The notes below the pieces were generated by a model, which was not told the DNA's origin, did not search any database, and saw only the letters and a list, made by a program, of their open reading frames with translations. Source: Burkholderiaceae bacterium (GTDB lineage Bacteria > Pseudomonadota > Gammaproteobacteria > Burkholderiales > Burkholderiaceae_C). From it: a stretch of DNA of 64,000 nt. The stretch lies in NCBI GenBank assembly GCA_919902775.1, contig CAKKRJ010000003.1, forward strand, positions 248,001 to 312,000, written 5' to 3'. The position numbers and the translations under genes were made by a program. Position 1 is the stretch's first letter, and every line of letters starts with the position of its first letter. Positions 20,681-29,193 of this stretch are shown here, piece by piece.

Positions 20681-20703
20681 AAAATAGGGTTTCCCCTATT
20701 TTT
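20681..20703 (+). terminator. Rho-independent terminator after tetR
   Basis: AAAATAGGG (20681-20689), a TTTC loop and CCCTATTTT (20694-20702) make a perfect 9-base-pair stem followed by a further T. It lies 26 bases after the tetR stop. Its last bases are also the first bases of the second TetR-type operator. Confidence 0.7.
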
Positions 20704-20730
20704 GAGACGACCGGTCTATTACAAAATACT
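20699..20730 (+). promoter_or_regulatory. Promoter of the C-S lyase/aap operon with TetR-type operator, site 2
   Basis: The 22-base element at 20699-20720 matches site 1 at 21 of 22 positions (C for T at one base). It contains GACGACCGGTCTATT. A -35-like TTGAGA (20702) and AATACT (20725) flank it with 17-base spacing, so the operator again lies inside the promoter spacer. The next gene starts at 20886, leaving a leader of about 150 bases. Confidence 0.6.
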
Positions 20731-20885
20731 AGCATTGGATCGACAAAGTGCATACGTGCAAACCTTAGGAGACGGGCCGATGTCAGTGCCGTTGCTGGTG
20801 ACCAACTTGTTTGACAAAAATTTTGGCATGGCCCAAGCAGTCAATGGGCGCTATGAATCGCCCCGGGTTTGAGGAGGCTCTCCCT

Positions 20886-22082
20886 ATGATTTACGACTTC
20901 CAATCTTCGATCGATAGAACAGCCATGGGGTCATACAAGTGGCTTGACATGCATTCACGCAACCCCGAAGTACCAAAGGGCGTTGCACCGTTTTCTGTCG
21001 CCGACCTTGACATCCCGAATGCACCGGAGATTGTTGAAGGCCTGCGCGAGTATTTGTTGACCGCTGTTCTCGGCTATGCGTCCCCTACGCCCGCTTTCGA
21101 GGCATCCGTGGTTGACTGGATGTGCCGCCGTCATGGCTGGGTTGTGGAGCCAGAGTGGCGCCTCGATTGCCCTGGTGTGCTGCCTGCTTTTTTTGCGGCG
21201 ATCCGGGCCTACTCCGAGCCGGGCGACGGAATCATCGTCAACACGCCGATTTATTACCCGTTTTATTTGGCCATCGAGCGCAATGCCCGCACGGTGGTTC
21301 GAAATCCACTGGTGGTACAGGACGGCAAGTACCAGATCGACTTCGAAGGCCTCGAAGAACTGGCTCGGCAGCCGACAAACAAGGTATTGCTTTTTTGCAG
21401 CCCGCACAACCCAACCGGGCGCGTATGGCGTCGTGAGGAGCTGGCTCGTGTTGCGCAAATCTGCCTGGACAATGATCTCCTGCTGATTTCCGACGAAATC
21501 CACTTTGACCTGATCATGCCCGGGCACCGGCACACGGTCATGACAACGCTCGGTGAGGACATCGCGCAGCGCACCATTGTTTGCACCGCGCCGAGCAAGA
21601 CGTTCAACATTGCCGGCATGACGACGAGCAACATCATCATCCCCAATCCGGACCTGCGCGCGCGCTTCAAGCGAGAGATGGAGGCACAAGGGCTGCACAG
21701 GTTGAACATCTTGGGCTACAAGGCGTGCGAGCTGGCTTATACCCGTGCCGAGCCTTGGTTGGACAAACTCCTGGCTCTGATTGATCACAATCGCCGTGAA
21801 CTGAAAAACTTCATGGCCAAGGAGTTGCCAGAGGTCATTGTGTTTGATCTTGAGGGCACCTACCTGCAGTGGATGGACTTCCGTCCATTGGGCTTCGAGG
21901 TCGAGGAACTCGAACGCATCATGCAGCACGAGGCCTTTGTGTTCTTCGATGAGGGGCATATCTTTGGCCGGGAAGAGGGCGGCGGCTTCGAGCGCATGAA
22001 CATTGCATGCTCGACCGACTCGATGCTCGACGCACTCAAGCGCGTCGTCTTGGCAGTTCGTGCTTATCGGCCGCGCGCCTAG
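20886..22082 (+). CDS. PatB/MalY-like PLP-dependent C-S lyase (aminotransferase class I/II fold)
   Basis: A 398-residue pyridoxal-phosphate enzyme. It begins YDFQSSIDRTAMGSYKW followed by VAPFSVADLDIP, the start typical of the PatB/MalY cystathionine beta-lyase group. Further landmarks are NTPIYYPFY, SPHNPTGRVW, the aspartate motif ISDEIHFDL, and the PLP lysine in TAPSKTFNIAGM. Such enzymes split S-substituted cysteines into a thiol, pyruvate and ammonia. The ATG at 20886 follows a strong GAGGAGG site; a longer frame from 20811 is unlikely. It is the first gene before an amino-acid importer and downstream of a TetR-type operator, so the imported amino acid is probably its substrate (inference). 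Confidence 0.87.
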   Translation: MIYDFQSSIDRTAMGSYKWLDMHSRNPEVPKGVAPFSVADLDIPNAPEIVEGLREYLLTAVLGYASPTPAFEASVVDWMCRRHGWVVEPEWRLDCPGVLPAFFAAIRAYSEPGDGIIVNTPIYYPFYLAIERNARTVVRNPLVVQDGKYQIDFEGLEELARQPTNKVLLFCSPHNPTGRVWRREELARVAQICLDNDLLLISDEIHFDLIMPGHRHTVMTTLGEDIAQRTIVCTAPSKTFNIAGMTTSNIIIPNPDLRARFKREMEAQGLHRLNILGYKACELAYTRAEPWLDKLLALIDHNRRELKNFMAKELPEVIVFDLEGTYLQWMDFRPLGFEVEELERIMQHEAFVFFDEGHIFGREEGGGFERMNIACSTDSMLDALKRVVLAVRAYRPRA

Positions 22083-22137
22083 TCGATGCACCATTTCACC
22101 ATTGGATTCAATTATTTTTTTAACAGGAGACATCAAA

Positions 22138-23172
22138 ATGCACGTGAAAACCATCAAATCTTTGGCAGTCATCATTGCCGCTTTAGGCAGCTTGTCTGCG
22201 ATTCCGGCGCATGCTGGAAAAACCCTCGACGGTATCAAGGCACGTGGCCAGCTCGTCTGCGGGGTCAACGTCGGTCTGCCCGGTTTCAGTGCCGCCGATT
22301 CGAATGGCAAGTGGTCCGGTCTGGACGTCGACACCTGCCGCGCCCTTGCCGCAGCCACGTTGGGTGATGCCGACAAGGTCAAGTATGTTCCGCTCAACAC
22401 GCAGCAACGCTTCACGGCTCTGCAATCGGGCGAAATCGATGTACTGGCACGCAACACCACCTTCACGCTGACGCGCGATGCCTCGTTGGGTCTGGAACAG
22501 ACCGTCGCCACCTACTACGACGGCCAGGGCTTCTTGGTGCCGGTCAAGAGCAAGCTCAAGAGCGCCAAGCAGCTCAAAGGTCAAACCGTGTGCGTTCAAG
22601 CGGGCACCACGACTGAGAAAAACCTGACTGACTTTTCCAGATCGAATGGTTTGAACATCAAGACAGTGGTCTTTGAGCAGCTCGAGGCGGCCCAAAACGC
22701 CTACTTCAGCGGTCGTTGCATTGCCTACACCACCGATGCTTCCGCCCTGGCCTCTACTCGCAACAAAGTTGCCAAAACCCCGGCCGACCACGTCATCCTG
22801 CCCGAAGTGATCTCCAAAGAGCCCCTGGGCCCGATGGTGCGCCGTGGCGATGACGAGTGGTTCACCATCGTCAAGTGGACCATCTACGGTCTGATTGAAG
22901 CCGAAGAGTACGGCATCACGCAAGCCAACGTGGACTCGCTCAAAACCACCAGCGCCGACCCCGTGGTCAAGCGCATTCTGGGCAATGGTGAAGACAGCGG
23001 CAAGTTGCTGGGTCTGGACAAGGACTGGATGGCACGCGCCATCAAGGCCACCGGCAACTACGGCGAAATCTTCGAACGCAATGTCGGCCCCAAGTCGGCT
23101 TTGGGCCTGCCGCGTGGCGTCAACAACCAGTGGAACAACGGTGGCTTGATGTATGCCATGCCGATTCGTTGA
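22138..23172 (+). CDS. aapJ: Amino-acid ABC transporter periplasmic binding protein, AapJ-like
   Basis: A 344-residue receptor with a signal peptide ending IPAHAG. The mature part begins KTLDGIKARGQLVCGVNVGLPG, followed by WSGLDVDTCRALAAATLGD and ALQSGEIDVLARNTTFT, the pattern of general L-amino-acid binding proteins (AapJ/BztA). The ATG at 22138 has an ACAGGAGACA ribosome site. It heads a complete aapJQMP set. The family is broad in specificity; the linked C-S lyase suggests a sulfur-containing or other polar amino acid as the relevant ligand. Confidence 0.92.
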   Translation: MHVKTIKSLAVIIAALGSLSAIPAHAGKTLDGIKARGQLVCGVNVGLPGFSAADSNGKWSGLDVDTCRALAAATLGDADKVKYVPLNTQQRFTALQSGEIDVLARNTTFTLTRDASLGLEQTVATYYDGQGFLVPVKSKLKSAKQLKGQTVCVQAGTTTEKNLTDFSRSNGLNIKTVVFEQLEAAQNAYFSGRCIAYTTDASALASTRNKVAKTPADHVILPEVISKEPLGPMVRRGDDEWFTIVKWTIYGLIEAEEYGITQANVDSLKTTSADPVVKRILGNGEDSGKLLGLDKDWMARAIKATGNYGEIFERNVGPKSALGLPRGVNNQWNNGGLMYAMPIR

Positions 23173-23286
23173 GCCTACGACATAGCAAGGCATGAGCGCC
23201 GCATGAAGTCGCAAGAGCGATTTTGCGCGGCGTTTCTTTTACAGCCGTGGCGTTGGCGTTCAAACTCCCACAGGACAAGAGACACC

Positions 23287-24462
23287 ATGAGTTCAAGCAC
23301 CCCTCCTAAAAAGAAATACTGGTCCTGGCGAAGTCAGGCTTTTCGTGGCCTGGTCTACCAGGTGCTGGCTGTGCTGGCCATCGTCGGCGTAGGCTGGTTT
23401 TTGGTGCACAACACGCTGGTCAACATGCGTATGCGTGGCATTCAAAGCGGTTTTGATTTTCTGACCCAACCAGCTGGCTTTGACATTGGTGAGAGTCTGT
23501 TTGCCTTCAGTTCTGAACAATCGTACTGGCGCGCCATACTGGTCGGTGTCAGCAACACCTTGCGCGTTGCCATCATTGGCATCGTCCTGTCCACCGTCAT
23601 CGGCACCGTGATCGGGATCGGGCGCTTTTCACGCAGCATACTGGTGCGGGGCCTGAGCCGTGTTTACGTGGAGATGTTTCGCAACATCCCTTTGCTGATC
23701 CAATTGTTGCTGTGGTATGTGGTGCTGACCGAAGTGCTGCCCGTTTCATCGGAGGCCATCACCTTGAGCGGCATGTTCCTGAGCAAGGGCGGACTCAGTT
23801 ACCCTGTGCCGGTGTGGTCGTTTGGCTACTACTTGGCTGGCGCGGGTGTGCTGGTCGGCTTGGTGGCAGCCGGGTTTTACCGGCGCTGGGCTCAGCGCAG
23901 CTTCGAGGTCACCGGCCAAGTGCGCAGTCTGTTCTGGATGTCCGTTGTGATTGTCTTGTTGGGCGGCTTGGTGGGCTGGCTTGTGGGTGGCGCTCCGACC
24001 GAACTCGATCGACCCTTCAAGGGAGAATTTTCAATTGAAAACGGTGCTGCGTTGACGCCAGAGTTTCTGGCCGTGCTGATCGGCTTGGTTCTCTACACTG
24101 CCGCGTTCATTGCAGAGGTGGTCCGTGGTGGCATCCAGTCGGTCTCGCGAGGGCAAAGCGAGGCTGCCTCGGCGCTGGGACTCAACCGCATCCAGGAGAT
24201 GCGTCTGGTGATGCTGCCGCAGGCCATGCGCGTGATCATTCCACCGGTCACCAACCAGTACCTCAATCTGACCAAAAATTCGTCGCTGGCGGTGGCCATC
24301 GGCTACCCCGACGTGGTCTCCGTTGCCAATACCGCGTTGAACCAGACTGGGCGCGCGGTGGAGTGTATTTCGGTTGTCATGCTGGTCTACCTGACGACCT
24401 CGCTGGGCACTTCTCTGCTGATGAACTGGTACAACAGCCGGGCAGCTATCAAAGAACGTTAA
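23287..24462 (+). CDS. aapQ: Amino-acid ABC transporter permease, AapQ-like
   Basis: A 391-residue inner-membrane protein of the His/Glu/Gln permease group. The N-terminal part holds a membrane helix and the domain sequence ILVGVSNTLRVAIIGIVLSTV. The family loop before the coupling helix is AAFIAEVVRGGIQSVSRGQSEAA. Length and the long insert between the two halves of the transmembrane domain (a helix pair near residues 170-240) match AapQ/BztB. I took the ATG at 23287; the frame is open from 23203. It pairs with AapM. Confidence 0.92.
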   Translation: MSSSTPPKKKYWSWRSQAFRGLVYQVLAVLAIVGVGWFLVHNTLVNMRMRGIQSGFDFLTQPAGFDIGESLFAFSSEQSYWRAILVGVSNTLRVAIIGIVLSTVIGTVIGIGRFSRSILVRGLSRVYVEMFRNIPLLIQLLLWYVVLTEVLPVSSEAITLSGMFLSKGGLSYPVPVWSFGYYLAGAGVLVGLVAAGFYRRWAQRSFEVTGQVRSLFWMSVVIVLLGGLVGWLVGGAPTELDRPFKGEFSIENGAALTPEFLAVLIGLVLYTAAFIAEVVRGGIQSVSRGQSEAASALGLNRIQEMRLVMLPQAMRVIIPPVTNQYLNLTKNSSLAVAIGYPDVVSVANTALNQTGRAVECISVVMLVYLTTSLGTSLLMNWYNSRAAIKER

Positions 24463-24478
24463 CAAGTGCCTCGCCATC

Positions 24479-25582
24479 ATGAACACAACAACATTTCAAC
24501 CCATTGCCGCGCGCCCTGCGCCGGCCAACACAAGCGGTCCACTGGCGTGGATCAAGGCCAACCTGCTGGCCGATTGGGCCACTGCTGTGTCGACCCTGGT
24601 GATCGGCGGTGTACTGCTGTGGTATGTACCCCAGATTCTGAACTGGGCTTTCGTCAAGGCTGTCTGGTTGCCCAGTTTCGATGCCTGCCAAGGCAAAGAC
24701 GCAGGTGCCTGCTGGGGCGTGATCAGCGAAAAGTATCGTCTGATCATTTTCGGTCGCTATCCCTTTGAAGAGCAGTGGCGCCCGTTGGTCGCCACCCTGA
24801 TACTGACCGGCTTGCTGGTGCTCAGTTGTATGCGCACCTGTTGGAAATTCTGGCTGGCCCCGCTGTGGCTGGTGGTGCTGGCGGTCTACTTTTTGCTGAT
24901 GTATGGCAACGTGCTGAATCTGAGCAAGGTTGACACCGAACGCTGGGGCGGTCTGCCGCTGACCATCTTGCTGGCCTCGTTGTCGCTGATCATGTCGTTT
25001 CCGATCGCGCTGCTGATCGCGCTGGGGCGACGCTCCAACCTGCCGGCCATTCGAAGCTTTTGCACTGTGTACGTCGAGCTCATCCGTGGCGTTCCCCTGA
25101 TTTCTGTGCTGTTCATGGCCTCGTTCATGTTTCCGCTGTTCATGCCACAGGGCCTGCAGATTGACGTGTTGGTGCGCGTGCTGGCCGGCATCACGCTGTT
25201 TGCTGCCGCCTACCTGGCCGAAGTCATTCGCGGTGGCCTTCAGGCTGTGCCCAAGGGACAGACCGAGGCTGCCGCCACGCTGGGCTTGTCCTACTGGCAG
25301 ACGCAACGCAAGATCGTGTTGCCGCAAGCCTTGTCCATGGTGGTGCCAGGCATCATGAACAGCTTCATCGGGACCTTCAAGGACACTTCGCTGGTCACCA
25401 TCGTCAGCCTGTATGAGCTGACTGGATCGATGAAACTGGCAATCAGCTCGGATGCCGACTGGATGCCCTTCATCATGGAAGGTTATCTGTTCATTGCCCT
25501 GATTTACTTCATCTTCTGCTATGGGATGTCGCGTTACAGCCAATGGGTTGAAAAACAAGTCAACAAGAGCAAGTTGCGCTAA
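24479..25582 (+). CDS. aapM: Amino-acid ABC transporter permease, AapM-like
   Basis: A 367-residue permease, second half of the AapQM heterodimer. It carries ALLIALGRRSNLPAIRSF, then VYVELIRGVPLISVLFMAS and AAAYLAEVIRGGLQAVPKGQ, with the coupling-helix EAA motif in TEAAATLGLSYWQ. The gene starts 16 bases after aapQ and is followed after 22 bases by the ATPase gene, so the four genes are one operon. Confidence 0.93.
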   Translation: MNTTTFQPIAARPAPANTSGPLAWIKANLLADWATAVSTLVIGGVLLWYVPQILNWAFVKAVWLPSFDACQGKDAGACWGVISEKYRLIIFGRYPFEEQWRPLVATLILTGLLVLSCMRTCWKFWLAPLWLVVLAVYFLLMYGNVLNLSKVDTERWGGLPLTILLASLSLIMSFPIALLIALGRRSNLPAIRSFCTVYVELIRGVPLISVLFMASFMFPLFMPQGLQIDVLVRVLAGITLFAAAYLAEVIRGGLQAVPKGQTEAAATLGLSYWQTQRKIVLPQALSMVVPGIMNSFIGTFKDTSLVTIVSLYELTGSMKLAISSDADWMPFIMEGYLFIALIYFIFCYGMSRYSQWVEKQVNKSKLR

Positions 25583-25604
25583 CTGTCACTAAAGAATATT
25601 CATC

Positions 25605-26363
25605 ATGTCCGAGACAAAAACCACCCATTCCATGATCACGTTTGACAAAGTCAACAAGTGGTACGGCAACAACTTTCACGTGCTGCGCGATATCGATTTG
25701 AGTGTGGCAAAAGGCGAACGCATTGTGATTTGCGGCCCGTCCGGTTCGGGCAAGTCCACCCTGATTCGCTGTATCAACCGGCTCGAAGAACACCAGCAAG
25801 GTCGACTGGTGGTTGACGGCACCGAGTTGAATGACGACGTCAAGGCGATTGATCGGGTGCGCAAGGAAGTAGGCATGGTGTTCCAGCAGTTCAATCTGTT
25901 CCCGCACCTCACAGTGCTGGAGAACCTGACGCTGTCACCGATGTGGGTGGGCAAATTGCCAAAAAAGGAAGCTGAGGAAAAGGCCATGGCGCAGCTCAAC
26001 CGTGTGCGCATCGCCGAACAAGCCAACAAGTACCCTCTGCAGCTTTCAGGTGGTCAACAACAGCGTGTGGCCATTGCGCGTGCGCTGTGCCTCAAGCCCA
26101 AGATCATGCTGTTTGACGAACCCACTTCTGCGCTTGACCCTGAGATGGTCAAGGAAGTGCTCGATGTCATGATCGCGATGGCCGACGAGGGCATCACGAT
26201 GTTGTGTGTGACGCATGAGATGGGCTTTGCCAGGGCCGTGGCCGATCGCGTGATCTTCATGGATCAAGGCCAAATCGTCGAGCAAAACAACCCGCACGAT
26301 TTCTTTAACAACCCGCAAAACGAGCGCAGCAAGGACTTTCTGTCCAAGATTCTTGGACACTGA
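25605..26363 (+). CDS. aapP: Amino-acid ABC transporter ATPase, AapP-like
   Basis: A 252-residue ATPase of the polar amino-acid uptake family. Walker A is GPSGSGKST, the Q-loop [21 protein letters not shown], the ABC signature [15 protein letters not shown], Walker [15 protein letters not shown], and the H-loop VTHEMGFA. It energises import through AapQM. It ends the aap operon; the following 240 bases contain only a regulator remnant. Confidence 0.95.
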   Translation: MSETKTTHSMITFDKVNKWYGNNFHVLRDIDLSVAKGERIVICGPSGSGKSTLIRCINRLEEHQQGRLVVDGTELNDDVKAIDRVRKEVGMVFQQFNLFPHLTVLENLTLSPMWVGKLPKKEAEEKAMAQLNRVRIAEQANKYPLQLSGGQQQRVAIARALCLKPKIMLFDEPTSALDPEMVKEVLDVMIAMADEGITMLCVTHEMGFARAVADRVIFMDQGQIVEQNNPHDFFNNPQNERSKDFLSKILGH

Positions 26364-26438
26364 CCGCCACGGGCGTAGCCGGCGAACAGCGGACTCTCTG
26401 TGTAGGTTCAGGTGCCAGCGATCTTGTAACCCAAACCC

Positions 26439-26537
26439 TACGCACTCTGCGGAGAGGCTGCGGCCAAGGCGCTGAAGGTAACGCGCTTCTCGATTTACAA
26501 CTATCGCAATGAATTGACCCAAAACAACGGCCTCTGA
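26439..26537 (+). pseudogene. Remnant of a YheO-like regulator (C-terminal HTH only)
   Basis: A 32-codon open stretch before a stop reads YALCGEAAAKALKVTRFSIY followed by NYRNELTQ. This resembles the last helix-turn-helix of YheO-type regulators (VAEALGVSRATVYNYL). A stop codon lies four codons upstream and there is no start, so only a fragment remains. It sits in the gap between aapP and the second DUF169 gene. The assignment rests on a short motif. Confidence 0.4.
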
Positions 26538-26606
26538 CGCGTGAAAAATTTTACGTCTTGCGCAAGGTCTTGCAGTCATATTTTTAAACCATAAGAGGAC
26601 GACAAC

Positions 26607-27446
26607 ATGAGCATCACTTCTGAAACTTTGAACAACGCACAGGTGTTCACTGCAAACGACTTCAAGTCCATGACTGGTGAACTGGAAAAGGTCTTGCGAC
26701 TGCGCTCCATCCCCTTCGGCATGAAGCTGTGTCCAACCGTTGAAGCCATGCAGGCGGTGCCGCGCATTCGGCGGCCACAAGCGGTGCACACCCTGGACCA
26801 GTTGGTTGCCCAGACTGCCCGCCTGGGCTGGACACTGGGTGTGACCACCGACGACTTGGTGGGGGACCAATGCCGCTCGGTCGTGGGCCTGGGCGGGCAG
26901 GACAAGGACTGGTACGAAGCCAAGCAATTGGTGGGTGTCTGGTACGCCACACCAGAGGACAGCGCCAAGCACCAGAGCGCCATGGATTTGGTGCCCAAGG
27001 GTCAATACAAGGCCTTGGTCATTTCGCCGCTGGCCAAGTGGGGCGGCGGTGATGCTGCTGGCGTGATGGACCAGCCCGACATAGCACTGTTCTATGCCAC
27101 GCCAGGCGCCATGATGTATTTCATCAACGGCCTGCAGTGGCATGGCTACAAGCGTTTCGATTGGTCTTGCGTGGGCGAGTCGGCCTGCGCTGACTCGTGG
27201 GGACGTGCCTTGAAAACGCGTGAACCCAGTTTGTCCATCCCCTGTTTTGCGGAACGCCGCTACGGCGGCGTCACCGACGACGAAATGCTGATGGCTTTGC
27301 CGGTTGAATACATTGCCAAGGCCTTGCAAGGCATGCAAGCCCTGGCTAAGAACGGTTTGCGCTACCCGTTCCCCAGTTATGGCATTCAGCAAGACGCGCG
27401 TGCCGGAATGGCTGCGAGTTACGAGCCAGCCAAACCCAAGGCCTGA
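26607..27446 (+). CDS. DUF169 family protein, copy 2
   Basis: A 279-residue DUF169 (COG2043) protein of unknown function. The first 32 residues and the last few differ from copy 1 at 17401, while everything from RSIPFGMKL up to the QDARAGMAASYEP tail is the same protein. At DNA level 26706-27346 matches 17500-18140 without a difference that I could find. The start has a good AGAGGACGACAAC ribosome site. It precedes an acyl-CoA ligase gene by about 40 bases and is probably co-transcribed with it. Cys residues in the block (MKLCP, DQCRS, SCVGESAC, IPCFAE) hint at metal binding. Confidence 0.87.
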   Translation: MSITSETLNNAQVFTANDFKSMTGELEKVLRLRSIPFGMKLCPTVEAMQAVPRIRRPQAVHTLDQLVAQTARLGWTLGVTTDDLVGDQCRSVVGLGGQDKDWYEAKQLVGVWYATPEDSAKHQSAMDLVPKGQYKALVISPLAKWGGGDAAGVMDQPDIALFYATPGAMMYFINGLQWHGYKRFDWSCVGESACADSWGRALKTREPSLSIPCFAERRYGGVTDDEMLMALPVEYIAKALQGMQALAKNGLRYPFPSYGIQQDARAGMAASYEPAKPKA

Positions 27447-27487
27447 GATTGACCGACTCAACCGAAGAAAGTTTTGGAAAGAACACC

Positions 27488-29149
27488 ATGAGCACCTCGA
27501 TCTACGACCAGCAGCTCGACCGCAACCCAGCCAACCACTGCGCGCTGACACCCCTGATCTACCTGCAACGCGCGGCCGAGGTATACCCTGACCGACTGTC
27601 CATCGTGCACGGTCAGGGGGGCGGTGCCCAACGTTGGACCTGGCGTCAAACCTATGAGCGTTCGCGTCGCCTGGCCAGTGCCTTGCAAGGCCTCGGTATT
27701 GGCAAGGGCGACACTGTGGCGGTGATGTTGCCCAACACGCCGCCGATGGTGGAAGCCCATTTCGGCGTCCCCATGTCCGGTGCTGTGCTCAATGCCCTCA
27801 ATACGCGACTGGATGCCTCCACCATCGCCTTCATGCTCGATCACAGCGAAAGCAAAGTGCTGATCGTGGATCCTGAATTCACGCCGGTGATTGCGGCCGC
27901 GTTGGCGCTGCGTAAAAGCAGTCACCAACTGCAGCTGATTCAAACCAGTGATGCCCTCTATGGGCCCGCTGCGATGGAACTCGGGGGTACGGACTACGAA
28001 GCTCTCCTTGCAGGCGGTGACCCGCACTTTGCCTGGCCGATGCCGAGTGATGAATGGGATGCCATTTCCCTCAACTACACCAGCGGCACCACCGGCGATC
28101 CCAAAGGTGTCGTCTACCACCATCGTGGGGCGGCCATCAATGCGGTCTCCAACATCCTCGAATGGGATATGCCCAAGCACGCGGTCTACCTGTGGACGCT
28201 GCCGATGTTCCATGCCAATGGTTGGTGCTTTCCCTGGACGCTGGCAGCGCGCGCGGCGGTCAACGTCTGCCTGCGCAGGGTCGATCCGCAGGCTATTTTT
28301 GACCTGATGCGGGAGTACCAAGTCAGCCATTATTGCGGCGCGCCGCTGGTGCAAAGCATGTTGGCCAATGCGCCAGCGGCCATGAAGGTGGGACTGCCAA
28401 GCGGCATCAAGAGCATGGTGGCCGGCGCGCCGCCGCCGGCTGCCGTGATTGAAAGCATGGAGGCCATCGGCTTCGAGCTGACCCACGTCTATGGTTTGAC
28501 TGAGACCTACGGCCCGGTCACCGTGTGCGCCAAACAAAGTGCCTGGGATGCCCTGGGCGCTGACGAGCGCTCGCGCCTGAATGCACGTCAGGGTGTGCGC
28601 AATCACATGCAATGGGCCGTGCAGGTGCTGGACCCGGACACCCTTCAACCCGTGCCTGCCGACGGTGAAACCATGGGCGAAGTGATGATGCGAGGCAACC
28701 TGGCCATGAAGGGTTATCTGAAAAACCCCAACGCCAACGCCACCGCTTTTGCCGATGGATGGTTTCACAGCGGCGATCTGGCGGTGCAATTTCCGGATGG
28801 CTATATCAAGATCAGAGACCGCAGCAAGGACATCATCATTTCAGGCGGCGAAAACATTTCATCGATTGAAGTCGAAGATGTGCTCTATCAGCACCCCGCA
28901 GTGTTAGCGGTTGCTGTGGTGGCCAAGCCCGACCCGAAATGGGGTGAATCGCCCTGCGCTTTCATAGAGCTCAAGCCCGGCGCTGCCCTCGACGAGGCTG
29001 AAGTCATCGCTCATTGCAAGAAACACCTAGCGGGATTCAAAGTGCCTCGCAGTGTGGTTTTTGGTGAGTTGCCCAAGACCAGCACAGGCAAGTTGCAAAA
29101 ATTCGAACTGCGCCAACGCGCGGCCTCCAACACCGCTATCGATGTCTAG
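27488..29149 (+). CDS. Acyl-CoA ligase (AMP-forming, medium-chain type)
   Basis: A 553-residue ANL-family enzyme that activates a carboxylic acid with ATP and CoA. The P-loop-like motif is YTSGTTGDPKGVVYHH (around residue 190), followed by VYGLTETYGPVT, the hinge region GWFHSGDLAVQFPDGYIKIRD and the C-terminal lysine in TSTGKLQKFELR. I chose the ATG at 27488; the frame also opens at a TTG at 27449. The overall form resembles methylmercaptopropionate- and medium-chain-acid ligases, but these are hard to tell apart by eye. It is followed by a BisC-like reductase and an AcuI-like reductase. Confidence 0.9.
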   Translation: MSTSIYDQQLDRNPANHCALTPLIYLQRAAEVYPDRLSIVHGQGGGAQRWTWRQTYERSRRLASALQGLGIGKGDTVAVMLPNTPPMVEAHFGVPMSGAVLNALNTRLDASTIAFMLDHSESKVLIVDPEFTPVIAAALALRKSSHQLQLIQTSDALYGPAAMELGGTDYEALLAGGDPHFAWPMPSDEWDAISLNYTSGTTGDPKGVVYHHRGAAINAVSNILEWDMPKHAVYLWTLPMFHANGWCFPWTLAARAAVNVCLRRVDPQAIFDLMREYQVSHYCGAPLVQSMLANAPAAMKVGLPSGIKSMVAGAPPPAAVIESMEAIGFELTHVYGLTETYGPVTVCAKQSAWDALGADERSRLNARQGVRNHMQWAVQVLDPDTLQPVPADGETMGEVMMRGNLAMKGYLKNPNANATAFADGWFHSGDLAVQFPDGYIKIRDRSKDIIISGGENISSIEVEDVLYQHPAVLAVAVVAKPDPKWGESPCAFIELKPGAALDEAEVIAHCKKHLAGFKVPRSVVFGELPKTSTGKLQKFELRQRAASNTAIDV

Positions 29150-29193
29150 CCAAGCTTGACAGGATAAACGGTTGTAACGGAAGAAAAATTCAC

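Noticed and set aside
20955..22511. A 518-codon minus-strand frame across the C-S lyase and aapJ
   Set aside because: The plus-strand genes have ribosome sites, catalytic motifs and a signal peptide. The minus frame spans two genes and has none.
26046..27551. A 501-codon minus-strand frame across aapP and the DUF169 copy
   Set aside because: The part over DUF169 recurs at the other copy only because the DNA is duplicated; there is no independent coding evidence.
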